Shown here: piece after piece, positions 1-9,879 of the stretch
Position numbering within the stretch: the stretch's first letter is position 1
Layout of the letters: the number at the start of each line of letters is the position of its first letter
Source of the DNA: Armigeres subalbatus
Lineage: Eukaryota; Arthropoda; Insecta; Diptera; Culicidae
NCBI RefSeq assembly: GCF_024139115.2
Contig: NC_085139.1
Coordinates: 106,121,935-106,185,934, forward strand
Direction: 5' to 3'
DNA: 64,000 bases
The notes under the pieces: model-generated
The model's input: only the letters and a program-made list of their open reading frames with translations
Database searches by the model: none
What the model was told of the DNA's origin: nothing
Translations under genes and position numbers: made by a program

Positions 1-530
1 TTTAAAGTTTGTTGAATTCTCGAACAATAAGCCAAATTTCAGACGTTCTGCGTCCAAAGGAAAACACTTGTTCGTGCTTGGAACGATGAATATCTACTCG
101 CGAAATCCCGAAATAGCAACTCACCCTCCAAGTTCCAGTCAGCCGTCCGCCCGTTTCAATGGATGTGATCTACAAAGTCAGTGTGATCATTGTTAAGTGG
201 GTTTTTTTATTATTCGATGATTGCGATACGATTTGATCTCGTTTTCGGAAAGTGCTTTTTGTTAGACGTACGTCCGATCGAATTAGTTCGTATTTGCGCA
301 GCGAAGATGATTGATACACTTGAAAAATCACCTTCCCGCGAATGCGATCGTCCGATGACGATGCGATAAATTGGAACTGGAAGCCAAAGGGTAAAAGCTC
401 GTTCCCTCTTCGGGCTGGCAGCCAGCGGCAAGTGGGGTTCAGGTGTTTGTTTGGCTGCGATAACTTACATTCGTGATGTTCCGGGTGGACTGATTCTTTG
501 AGAATGCAAGTCAACCATTTGGTTGTCTAA
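1..530. other. Unassigned leading sequence
   Basis: No protein, RNA or repeat signature is recognised. Minus-strand open frames across 170-514 show no family motif and are probably chance ORFs. Confidence 0.5.
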
Positions 531-681
531 GGGGTCGTTCAAAAATGATGTCACAGGTTTTAGGGGGGGGGTCTATGATTTTGTGACAGTACATGTACTA
601 GTTATGCAAAAAAGCGTGACAGAGGGGGGGAGGGGGTCTAGAAATTCCAAAAAGTAGTGGACGTCATATTTGAATCGCCCC
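531..681. mobile_element. MITE with TAA target duplication
   Basis: The left end reads GGGGTCGTTCAAAAATGATG and the right end is its imperfect inverse (CATATTTGAATCGCCCC). TAA flanks both sides (528-530 and 682-684). Internal G-runs and C-poor strands give the typical GGGGGGG blocks. A TAA duplication with short inverted ends suggests a PIF/Harbinger-like origin; that superfamily is inferred. A truncated second copy lies at about 30431-30523. It has no coding capacity. Confidence 0.75.
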
Positions 682-1438
682 TAATCGGCATTATCGGGTA
701 TTTACTGGAGTGTGCTAAAGAAATAGTGTACTGAAATATATTCAGTTCTAATTGAATGTGTCCAATTATCTTCAGATCCAGGATTTATTGATATATCAGA
801 GTACGATCAGCTTATTTTGTTTTCATATCTCAAAGAATTCTTTCGAATGATTTTGAAAATGAAAATTTCCGGATAGTAACTCTTTGCACGTAACCCCTAA
901 ATTCGCAATTGCGAAGACTCTTTACCTAATTTTAAAAATATTTTCGCAGAATTCTAGAAATTTTGCTTTGCGTTTCAAAGTAAATTTACCAGGCTATAGG
1001 CATCCCTATCTAACTCCCTTAGCCTAAAAATAACCACCATGTCCCGGGCACAGTGTGCAGATAGACCGCTGTCAGTTGCATGAGATGTCAACAATCGTCA
1101 ACAACACCAATGATTGTAGCTTGATAATTAAAAATATCCACAACAATAAAAGAGCAGGATTTATTTTTAAATTCTGCTCAAGCTTTTCACGGTGAAATAA
1201 AAGACAAATTGTTGTTCTCCATGTAAGTAAAATCAAAATTGATCATGTAGATAAGTTTTGAATCAATTGAACTCATTAGCCATATTTAATGAATATTCCC
1301 GATTAAAGTTGCATATTGAAGAAAGCTGAATTTGGATGTTTTATGATGTTAAGCTTTTTTAGATTTGACGTACGTTGCTCGGTGTTGGTGTTGGTGTTGG
1401 CTACGCTAAACATGAGCTCTTAGCATAGGCCTGGAATT
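682..1438. other. Unassigned AT-rich spacer
   Basis: Nothing recognisable except a (GGTGTT)n microsatellite at 1381-1400. Confidence 0.5.
1381..1400. repeat. (GGTGTT)n microsatellite
   Basis: About 3.3 copies of a hexamer in direct repeat. Confidence 0.8.
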
Positions 1439-1600
1439 TACACCCAGGTTTTTTACATGATTTGGTTATAGCGTCAATAAAACAATGAAGTAACCGCACG
1501 AAAAAAACCAAAGAAAATTCAGATGCTATTTAAAAAGCTGTGAAAGTTCGTGTTAACAGAAAAATTAATGAATTCCAACCGTATAAAAAACCTGGGTGTA
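1439..1600. mobile_element. Small MITE, TIR TACACCCAGGTTTTTTA
   Basis: The left end TACACCCAGGTTTTTTAC and the right end (AAAAAACCTGGGTGTA) are inverted copies of about 17 bp enclosing a 160-bp non-coding body. The terminal TA could be the target duplication, as for Tc1/mariner-type MITEs. The family is inferred from termini only. Confidence 0.65.
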
Positions 1601-2379
1601 CCTGTTTTTTTTTCGAACCAAAACATAATTTTACATTTGAATGCATTATTAAATATATTTAATTGAAGGCTACATAATTGCTTATCCAATAAACGTAGAT
1701 TCCATCTTACTGTAGATCTCTAATCGTGGTTAAATGTAGATACTTACACATCACGTTAGCAATCAGTATAAAGATGCACCGCTAATATGCCACAGCATCA
1801 CAGCATTCTTCCCGCCCGATGCAGTATATTTTCATTAACTACACACATTATTCCCACTTAGAGTGGTTCTGCGTTTCGCCGGATGATGCGTTTCTTAGTT
1901 GCCGACCGCAGCGCGGCGGCCGCACATGTAGATAGAACTATGACCGCCACCACATCGCATTGAGCCGACTGCGGCTACCCCATCTGGACCTACTGCGGCG
2001 GGCTGCATTGCGTGCTAAAATATTTAAAAACATCGATTAATGTGAATGCGCGATTTGCGCATTGCGTGACTCCCTCACCTGCTGTCTCCGGCTAATCCGA
2101 ATGCAGTGGGCTCTGGTTGGTGTGGCTGGTGGATATGACGAATTCCATGCCAACTTGGGCAACAGTTGGTTGCGGCCCCTCTGATTGAGAATGAAACTTT
2201 ATGAACGCAGAGACATTACTTGTCATTAAAAATGTTGCATATCCCATTTAAAATAAATAAAAATTGTGTGCTCGAAAACGTGGAGCAGCGGAAACTATAT
2301 CCAAGGACAAGGACTTGTCTAGGATGTGTTGCGGTTTGACAGTGGGACCTGTTAAACTTCTGCAATGTGCAATCAGTCC
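1601..2379. other. Unassigned, partly GC-rich stretch
   Basis: About 1860-2120 is noticeably more GC-rich than its surroundings and contains a GCGGCGGCCGC run. It has no convincing ORF. It could be conserved non-coding or old exon sequence; the sequence alone does not decide. Confidence 0.4.
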
Positions 2380-2730
2380 CTACCGAAGTGCGGGGAAAGT
2401 CATTCGGCCGAAAGCTATTTGGTCGAAGACCACTAAGCTGATAGTTGTTAGGCCAAATATGTCATTATATCCATCATCCACCTGGCCGAAAATGTCGTTT
2501 GTCCTAAATGGACATACGGACGAACCACATTTTCGAACATGTGGCTCGGCCAAACTGGTCAAATATCGTTTGGTCGAGTAGGTCATTTAGCCAGCAATGC
2601 CTTTTGATCGAAATTGTCGTTTGGCAGCTCATACGGCCGAAAATATCGTTTGACCGAAAGGGTCATACGCCATACATATCGTTTGCTAACGGGTTATGTG
2701 GCCGAAAATGTTGTATGGTCGAACAATAGT
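2380..2730 (+). repeat. Degenerate GGCCGAAA/TGTCGTTTGG tandem repeat
   Basis: The short motif GGCCGAAAATGTCGTTTGG and close variants recur every 20-40 bases. The open frames over it on both strands are by-products of the repeat. The same motif returns inverted at 3650-3930, so the two blocks look like arms of one structure. Confidence 0.7.
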
Positions 2731-3490
2731 AAATGTGAAAGGTGAATTGAGCTTAGCTTTTTCAGCTTTGACTGACTACACATATCTATGGTTGCTACTA
2801 GTCGATCACTGGACTAGGATCAGTGAAATTGCCCAACGAATCAACTGAATGATTAACTGGCATTCTCAGTGAGCAAGTTTCAGTGACTCAAATGTTCAAA
2901 TGATTAATAATGGCGCCGGACAATCCGTTTTTAGTCAATTAAGAAGAGGGAAGGAATTTCAGTAGCAGGTTTTCCTATTTGAAGACCGTGTTTACCTCTG
3001 CGTCTCCACAAACACCTCAGGGAGGTTTATCAGTTAGTTACCAGGCATCGTTGGATCGGGATTCACTCTGATAAGCGATGTAATCGTGCCATTTTTTTTA
3101 CAAAATGATTTAAACTAACTATGATTCGGCCGCACAAAGCAGCGAATTAACTAACTACCTGCACACCGCGCAGGAACACGATCAAACGCGTATCAATTGA
3201 TTTACTACTGGACCGCACAAAGCCCAACGATACCAGATCGTTCGAAAAGTCTGTGAACCGAGCATGAACACTCCTCACCATGCATGCTTGGTGGCGTATG
3301 CAAACTGTTAAAGATCACGTTTTGGACGACCGAAACGCGCAGCACTATGTATTTACTTGACCGATGGCTACTGCAAACTATGGAAGATTGCACTTGTCTC
3401 GACAGGAACAAAGCGCAATACAAGATCATAATCCACCGAATATCAAATAGATATTTTTTGTTGTCCAGTGCATTTCTCACTGCAACAATT
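2731..3490. other. Unassigned spacer between inverted repeat blocks
   Basis: No recognised gene. The phrase 'accgcacaaagc' occurs near 3130 and 3210, hinting at an old local duplication. The ORFs on the two strands at 3205-3528 mirror each other and are not protein-like. Confidence 0.4.
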
Positions 3491-3650
3491 GAGAAATAAA
3501 AAGTAAGAAATATGGTCTCACGTCTCATTTCTGCCTTCTCATAGGAAGTTTAGGGTGAATAAAAGTGAGAAGTAAGAATGAAAATATAAGAAGAAGGAAT
3601 AGATGAATGTCATTTCTTACTTTTCTCTTCTCATTTCTCATTGTTTGATA
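3490..3650. repeat. AGTGAGAA-type simple repeat, both orientations
   Basis: Purine-rich AGAAGTAAGAA units are followed by their pyrimidine-rich complement (CTTCTCATTTCTC), forming a small inverted block between the GGCCGAAA repeats. Confidence 0.65.
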
Positions 3651-3930
3651 TTTTCGGCTATATGAGCCGTCCAGCAAACGACATTTTTGGTCTTATAATT
3701 TGTTTGGCCAAATGACATTTTTGCCTAAATAGCTCCTTCTACCAAATGATCATATCGGCAATACGGCATTTTAAGCCAAATGACCCTTTCTGCCAAATAA
3801 CCATTAGGACACAACGGCATTTTTCGGCCAAATGACATGTTTGGAAAAACGATTTTTTGGCCAAATGGCTAATTCGTCCGATTGACATTTTCGACCAATC
3901 CGTTCAATTTTGCCAAACGGAATTTAGTTT
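3650..3930 (-). repeat. Inverted GGCCGAAA-type repeat block
   Basis: Units such as GGCCAAATGACATTTT and CAAACGACATTTTTGG are the reverse complement of the 2380-2730 units. Each is 20-40 bases long and degenerate. Confidence 0.7.
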
Positions 3931-4073
3931 GATGCCTTTCCACCACGCTCGAATAAAAAAAAGGTGTCCGCCGGATCAACGGAAGGGTGCTGTTGTTTCG
4001 ACTTTAGCTAGGATTTTGAATGGCCGTTCGTGCTACGGACACCAATCATTTTTTCATTATTTTTTTTCGAAAG

Positions 4074-4160
4074 TACAGTGAACTCTTCCTTACTCGATAT
4101 TGAAGGGACGACCATCGCATCGAGTTTGGGAGGTAGCTATCGAGATGTGGAACACATTTA
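4074..4160 (+). mobile_element. Tigger/pogo-like terminal fragment
   Basis: CAGTGAACTCTTCCTTACTC followed by GATATTGAAGGG resembles the terminal repeat of pogo/Tigger-type elements as I recall them. A related copy is at 9251-9400 and a decayed one in inverse orientation at 12495-12590. Only the end is present and no transposase is seen. Confidence 0.5.
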
Positions 4161-4164
4161 TATT

Positions 4165-4340
4165 TTTATCCCAAAGTGAGTACTGAGAAATGGAAGAAAT
4201 GAGAAGGGAGTAGTGGGAAGTGAGAAATGATAAAAGAGAAGTGACTGGTGAGAAGTGAGATGCGATAGATACGAAGTGAAAAGTAGGAATGAGTAGTGAG
4301 GAAAACAGAAGCAAGAGATGAGAAGTAAGGAATGATCACT
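4165..4340. repeat. AGTGAGAAG purine-rich simple repeat
   Basis: Degenerate units of about 8-10 bases (GAGAAGTGA and variants) immediately left of the 173-bp-unit foldback. Similar sequence resumes at 6690 on its other side, so the foldback appears to sit inside a purine tract. Confidence 0.75.
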
Positions 4341-4366
4341 ATCCAACAAAAATGAACTTTTTTTCG

Positions 4367-6661
4367 CTCCCTTCAACAATTTTTAATGTACTCAATAGAT
4401 TTTTTTACGCTGAATTCAGGTACGTATTCAGATTTTCTGTAACACGTCCAGTTTTTGAGAAATACGCATTTTATTTCACGAAAGTACGTATTTTCATAGA
4501 AATTTGGTTTCTCTCCACTGCAAAGCTGAATTTTGGCTCCTCACTTTTAGAATAAAGTTTGAAATTTGTAGAATGGGCCTTGTAGAATGCATGTGGGTTG
4601 TTGAGTTTCATTTGGCACGTTCAATTGTTGTGAAAAACGGAATTTCATTCACAAAAGTACGTCTTTTCACAGAAATTTGGTTTCTCTCCTCTGCAAAGCT
4701 GAATTTCGACTCCTCACTTTGGGAATAAAGTTTGAATATTGTAGAATGGGCCTTGAAGAATGCATGTGGGTTGTTGGATTTCATTTGGCACGTTCAATTG
4801 TTGTGAAAAACGGAATTTCATTCACAAAAGTACGTCTTTTCATAGAAATTTGGTTTCTCTCCTCTGCAAAGCTGAATTTCGACTCCTCACTTTGGGAATA
4901 AAGTTTGAATTTTGTAGAATGGGCCTTGTAGAATGCATGTGGGTTGTTGGATTTCATTTGGCACGTTCAATTGTTGTGAAAAACGGAATTTCATTCACAA
5001 AAGTACGTCTTTTCATAGAAATTTGGTTTCTCTCCTCTGCAAAGCTGAATTTCGGCTCCTCACTTTCAGAATAAAGTTTGAATTTTGTAGAATGGGCCTT
5101 GAAGAATGCATGTGGGTTGTTGTATTATATTTGGCACGTACATTTGTTGTGAAAAACGGAATTTAGTTCACAAATATAAGTATTTTTAATGATATTTGGA
5201 TTCTATGCTCTGCAAAGCTGAATTTCGGCTTCTCACTTTGGGAATATAGTTTGAATTTTGTGGAATAGGCCTTGTGGAATGCATATGGTTGGTTGGATGA
5301 CATTCGGCGCATTGAGAAGCCGAATTTCTATGAAAATACGTACTTTTGTTAATTAAATTTCGTTTATCACAACAAATGTACGTGCCAAATGAAATTCAGC
5401 AACCGACATGCATTCTACAAGGCGTATTCTACAAAATTCAAACTTTATTCTAAAACTGAGAAGCCGAAATTCAACTTTGCATAGGAGAGATACCCAATTT
5501 CTTTGAAAAGACGTACTTTTGTGAATTTAATTCCGTTTTTCACAACAAATGTACGTGCCAAATGAAATCCAACATCCCACATGCATTCTACAAGGCCCAT
5601 TCTACAAAATTCAAACTTTATTCTGAAAGTGAGGAGCCGAAATTCAGCTTTGCAGAGGAGAGAACCCAATTTCATTGAAAAGACGTACTTTTGTGAATGA
5701 AATTCCGTTTTTCACAACAAATGAACGTGCCAAATGAAATCCAACAACCCACATGTATTCTACAAGGCCCATTCTACAAAATTCAAACTTTATTCTGAAA
5801 GTGAGGAGCCGAAATTCCGTTTTGCAGAGGAGAGGAAGCAAATTCCTTTGAAAATACGTACTTTTGTGAATGAAATTCCGTTTTTCACAACAAATAAACG
5901 TGCCAAATGAAATCCAACAACCCACATGCATTCTACAAGGCCCATTCTACAAAATTCAAACTTTATTCTGAAAGTGAGGAGCCGAAATTCAGCTTTGCAG
6001 AGGAGAGAAACCAAATTTCTATGAAAAGACGTACTTTTGTGAATTCAATTCCGTTTTTCACAACAATTGAACGTGCCAAATGAAATCCAACAACCCACAT
6101 GCATTCTACAAGGCCCATTCTACAAAATTCAAGCTTTATTCTGAAAGTGGGAAGCCGAAATTCCGTTTTGCAGAGGAGAGGAAGCAAATTCCTTTGAAAA
6201 TACGTACTTTTGTGAATGAAATTCCTTTTTTCACAACAAATAAACGTGTCAAATGAAATCCAACAACCTACATGCATTCTACAAGGCCCATTCTACAAAA
6301 TTCAAACTTTATTCTGAAAGTGAGGAGCCGAAATTCAGCTTTGCAGAGGAGAGAAACCAAATTCCTTTGAAAATACGTACTTTTGTGAAATAAATTCCGT
6401 TTTTCACAACAAATGAACGTGTCAAATAAGATTCAACAACTTACTTAGATCTTGTACGATTTCTTCTATATAATTCAGACCTCTTTTTCAAAGTTATAAA
6501 CCGAAAACCAGCTTTACAGAACAGAGAAACCAAATTCCGTAGTTTTGTGAATTTAAAACCGTTTTTCTCAAAAACTGGACGTGTTACAAAAAATCTGAAT
6601 ACATGACTGAATTCAGCGAAGAAATATCTTTCAAGTACACTGAGAATGGTTGAAGGGAGTA
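4367..6661. mobile_element. Foldback element with arms of ~173-bp tandem units
   Basis: The outer ends are inverted copies: CTCCCTTCAACAATT at 4367 against its inverse ending in GTTGAAGGGAG at 6661, with a further ~120 bp of matching unique arm including ACACGTCCAGTTTTTGAGAA. Inside, the left arm holds about five direct units of exactly 173 bp (anchors near 4508, 4681, 4854, 5027, 5200). The right arm holds about seven inverted units at 172-173 bp (near 5485, 5654, 5825, 5998, 6171, 6344, 6517). The arms meet near 5310-5345. The many 60-100-residue open frames here all read the same repeat and 173 is not a multiple of three, so they are not genes. No transposase; a target duplication is not resolved. 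Confidence 0.85.
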
Positions 6662-6689
6662 AAACACTGTTGACTAGTGTAATTGGGAT

Positions 6690-7690
6690 GTGAGAAGCGA
6701 GATGCTGAGAAGTGAGAAGTTAATGAGATATAAGACAGGAAGAAGAAGGAAGAAATAAAAACGAAGAAAGAAGAAATAAGGAAGAAGGAAAGAGAAAAAT
6801 AAAAAATAAGGGTAATATAAAAAGAAAGAAAGATGAAAACCGAAGAACTTAGAAAGAAGAAATAAGGAAAGGAGTAAAGGAAGAAGGAAGAAAGTAATTA
6901 GCAGAAGGAATAAGGAAGAAGAGAGAAAGAAATAGGTAGAAGAAGGAAAAAGGTGGCAAAAAGAGGAAGGAAGGAACCGGATACGAGCCAGCTAGGGCAG
7001 AAAGTCTCCATAATACAGATATAAAAAAAAATAAGGAAGGAAATTGGAAAGAATAAGAAATTATTTCACAATTTTCAATTCCCACATCCCACTTCTCACT
7101 TCTTGATCCTCAGTTCTCACTTCTCATTTTTCGCTTCTCACCCCTAACTCCTCACTTTTCACCTCTCACTTCTTACTGCTCTCTAGTCACTTATCACTCA
7201 GCACTTCTCACTTATCTTTTCTTAATTTTCAATTTTCACTTCTTACTTCTCACTTGCCACTTTCTTCCTCTCACTTTTCACTTTTTATTTCTCACTTCTC
7301 GCTTCGAGTTTCTCATCTTTTAGTTTTTACTTCTCACTTCTCTCTTCTTGCTATTCACTTCTCACTTCTCTCTTATCGCTACTCACTTCTTAATTCTCAA
7401 TTCACACTTCTAACTTCTTTCTAACGAGGAAGAAAGCGGAAATGAGTAGAAGGAAGAGGGAAGAATGATAAAATGTATGAGGGAAAAGATAAAGAAGAAG
7501 GAGAAAGAAAGATAGTGGATAGAAGAGTGAATAAGAAGGAAGAAAGCTCACTTAACACTTCTCACTTTTCAATTCTCACTTCTCTCTTCTTACTTTCCAC
7601 TTCTTACTTTGTCACTTTCTTCTACTCACTTTTCACTTCTTGCTTTGATTTGCTAACTTTTACTTTTCACTTACCGCAATATTTTTTTAC
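6690..7690. repeat. Long purine tract followed by its pyrimidine inverse
   Basis: 6690-7080 is GA-rich (AGTGAGAAG, GAAGAAGGAA). 7085-7430 and 7550-7670 are CT-rich (CACTTCTCACTTCTC), essentially the reverse complement, with a short purine island at 7430-7545. The block can fold on itself over several hundred bases. All ORFs here are low-complexity artefacts. Confidence 0.8.
6981..7034 (+). mobile_element. Tiny retroposed LINE/SINE tail
   Basis: GAGCCAGCTAGGGCAGAAAG followed by TCTCCATAATACAGAT and an A-rich end. The same tail occurs at 26939-26989 and, more diverged, at 28353-28398. It looks like the 3' tip of a retroposon. AGGAAGGAA on both sides may be a duplication, but the flanks are low-complexity. 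Confidence 0.5.
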
Positions 7691-7790
7691 CCGGTGAATC
7701 AATATGGTCGAAACTTAGGTATGGTAAAATTTAAGTTATATCTGAGCTCTGGTCAAATTTTCATCAAAATTAGTTCACAAGTTTCGAAAT
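7690..7790 (-). repeat. Fragment of a dispersed repeat also at 46180-46320
   Basis: The stretch containing AAACTTAGGTATGGTAAAAT and ATATCTGAGCTCTGGTCAAA matches, in inverse orientation, sequence near 46235-46300. The other copy begins with a CAGTGACCGGCATAATAAAA end, so this is probably an internal part of that element. Confidence 0.55.
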
Positions 7791-7794
7791 GTAT

Positions 7795-8860
7795 TCAGTT
7801 ATAACCGTTCCATCTCCTGGAAGCTCAACAGCTATCGCTAGATACTTTTGGGATTTATTCTAGGCGGGACTAGAGATCTACAGCTGCTAAAAAGCTTTTG
7901 CGCTACTCAAAGTATTGATATGCATCCAGTTGTTTCCATCACATCATTTGGAACGTCAACAGATATCGTAAGATGCTTTTAGGTCAACTGGGTCATCTTT
8001 TTCATTATTCAAAGATTCTGTACGCATTTGGGACCCTCCTTAGCCGTGCGGTAAGACGCGAGGCTACAAAGCACGACCATGCTGAGGGTGGCTGGGTTCG
8101 ATTCCCGGAGCCGGTCTTGGCAATTTTCGGATTGCACATTGTCTCGACTTCTCTGGGCATAAAAGTATCATCGTGCTAGCCTCCTGATATACGAATACAA
8201 AAATGGTAACCTAGCTTAGAAACCTCGCTTGAGCTCGATACTTGAGATTTATAGCTTCGAAAATAGTGTTCTCGTTTCTCAAGGTTTCTAAACATCTTCT
8301 CAGGGAATCTAAAACTGAATAATTGCCAATGACAAAAACATTGTCCGCTTGTCCGTAAATGCCAGGACAAACTCAACTTGCAACAAGCGTTTTTTTTGCG
8401 TTTTTCAGCGATAATTGCACCCTTGCATCTCTTCGAAGGTCAACAGATGTCCGTCAGATAATTTTAATATATTCTTGGTTATCAAAACTGTGCTTAAGTT
8501 TGAGGCTCGCGTTATATCCGTTACATCTCCTGAAAGTTCATCAGACATCTGTGAATTGTTTAGGACTAGTGTGGTACAGCTGCGAAAGTAGCTATTTCTG
8601 TTACTCAAAATTCCTCAATGTATTCAACCATGTGTATTACATCTCCGGGAAAGTCAATAGACATCGTAAGATAGTTCTAATATATTGAGCCAAGAGTTTA
8701 CTATATTAAGCACCCAAAGTAACATTTTTCGTCGATCAATGTCTCGTAATATGTTCAACTATGTTCATTACATCTCTTGAAAGATAAAAAACCGCTAGAA
8801 AGAGGATATTCTTGGTTATCCAAACTGTTCTTGAGTTCGGAGCTTGCGATCAACAGTTAT
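7795..8860 (+). repeat. Degenerate ~100-135-bp tandem repeat
   Basis: The anchor CATCTCCTGAAAG..CAACAGACATCG recurs near 7810, 7943, 8424, 8522, 8639 and 8769, with companion motifs such as TATATTCTTGGTTATC near 8467 and 8804. A SINE fragment (8028-8213) interrupts the array. Open frames at 8359-8688 and 8405-8608 are shadows of the repeat. Confidence 0.6.
8028..8213 (+). mobile_element. 3'-truncated tRNA-derived SINE (Feilai type)
   Basis: The head carries an A-box region (TAGCCGTGCGGTAAGACGCG) and a B box (GGTTCGATTCCCGG), followed by the body shared with 21997-22295. It stops after TTAGAAACCTCGC, lacking the GC-rich 3' part and (GAA)n tail. It is more diverged than the other two copies and is probably an older insertion. 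Confidence 0.8.
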
Positions 8861-9030
8861 AACAGTAGCATTTTTTCTTACAAACGATTTTCATTGGTGA
8901 TTCATTTGCTTATAGCAAGATCGGTGATGAACATACGCTATTGAAAGATCGAAAGAAAAAAGTACGTGAGGGAGCGCAAGACTGAAACTAGTTTTGAAAC
9001 TCAGCTTGGGCCATATGATCAACAGTTATT

Positions 9031-9142
9031 TGATAAGTCAGCTTTCTTTTTCCAAACGTATTGGATTGAAATCCTTTGAACGGCTCGGATAATGTTGTGA
9101 CGACATTATTACCGAGACTGGCAAAAGAAAGCTGACTTATCA
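9031..9142. mobile_element. Short hairpin MITE
   Basis: TGATAAGTCAGCTTTCTTTT at 9031 is followed at 9142 by its perfect inverse. The centre has a second inverted pair (CTCGG..ATAATGT / ACATTAT..CCGAG). Total length is 112 bp, non-coding, with no clear target duplication. Confidence 0.75.
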
Positions 9143-9250
9143 CGCTGTTGTGGCGGATTATCTGACTCTATCGATGGACATTTTTCAACATGTTCTTTAC
9201 CTTCCGTAAGCGGAACAGAGAAAATCGTTCTTCATATGGTGGTACTACAG

Positions 9251-9400
9251 TGAACTCTTCCTAACTCGAGGTTCTGTAACTCGATATTTTCCCTTACTCG
9301 ATGAAATTGAAAGTCCCTTGAATTTAGCACACTGCGATCCTCCGTAAGTCGATACCTCCCTTACTCGATATTCGAAGAAAATTTCTAATGAATTTTCACC
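9251..9400 (+). mobile_element. Tigger-like terminal fragment with CTCGATA repeats
   Basis: Begins CAGTGAACTCTTCCTAACTC, nearly identical to 4075-4094, and then carries three or four copies of (T)ACTCGATA-like units. It abuts the left end of the giant foldback. Confidence 0.55.
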
Positions 9401-9879
9401 TCGCTAACACGATGATGTTTTAACCTTAGTAAGATGTTGGGGTCAATATGACCCAAAACGAAACTTCAAAGTAGAATAACTTTTTACCTGATAATCCGAT
9501 CGTTCTGAAATTTCTTGACTTTTAATATTTTGTGGAAATGAAGCATCTGACATGAAAAAAGTATTTTAAGGTGCAACAGGAACGACCCCACAAAAAAAGT
9601 TACGAATAAGATGTTAGGGTCATATTGACCCAGAAATGTAAATGCTTATAAAACAGTCAAATTATAACCGAATTACAAAGTTTATATACCGTTCTAAAGA
9701 TAAACTCATCAACTTTGTGGCTATGTGGTGATATGCTGGTTCTGGTGACAATGGCCACCGGGAAACGACTTCCACGGGGACCTTGTCGGTCATATAAGGG
9801 GAGCATAAAAATCGCTCCATATATGCCATTCGATCGCTAATTCTTCATATATTCTCTTAAAACGGTAATGTATGGTCCA

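Noticed and set aside
170..514. 114-codon minus-strand ORF
   Set aside because: No motif, and an overlapping alternative frame on the same strand is equally open.
4352..6277. A family of ~75-105-residue ORFs with shared peptide content on both strands
   Set aside because: They all read the same ~173-bp repeat in the two arms. The unit length is not divisible by three and frames break at each unit, so they are not a gene family.
8028..8110. tRNA gene
   Set aside because: A- and B-box sequences are present, but the remainder does not fold as a tRNA and continues into the SINE body. The same applies to 21997 and 36198 (minus).
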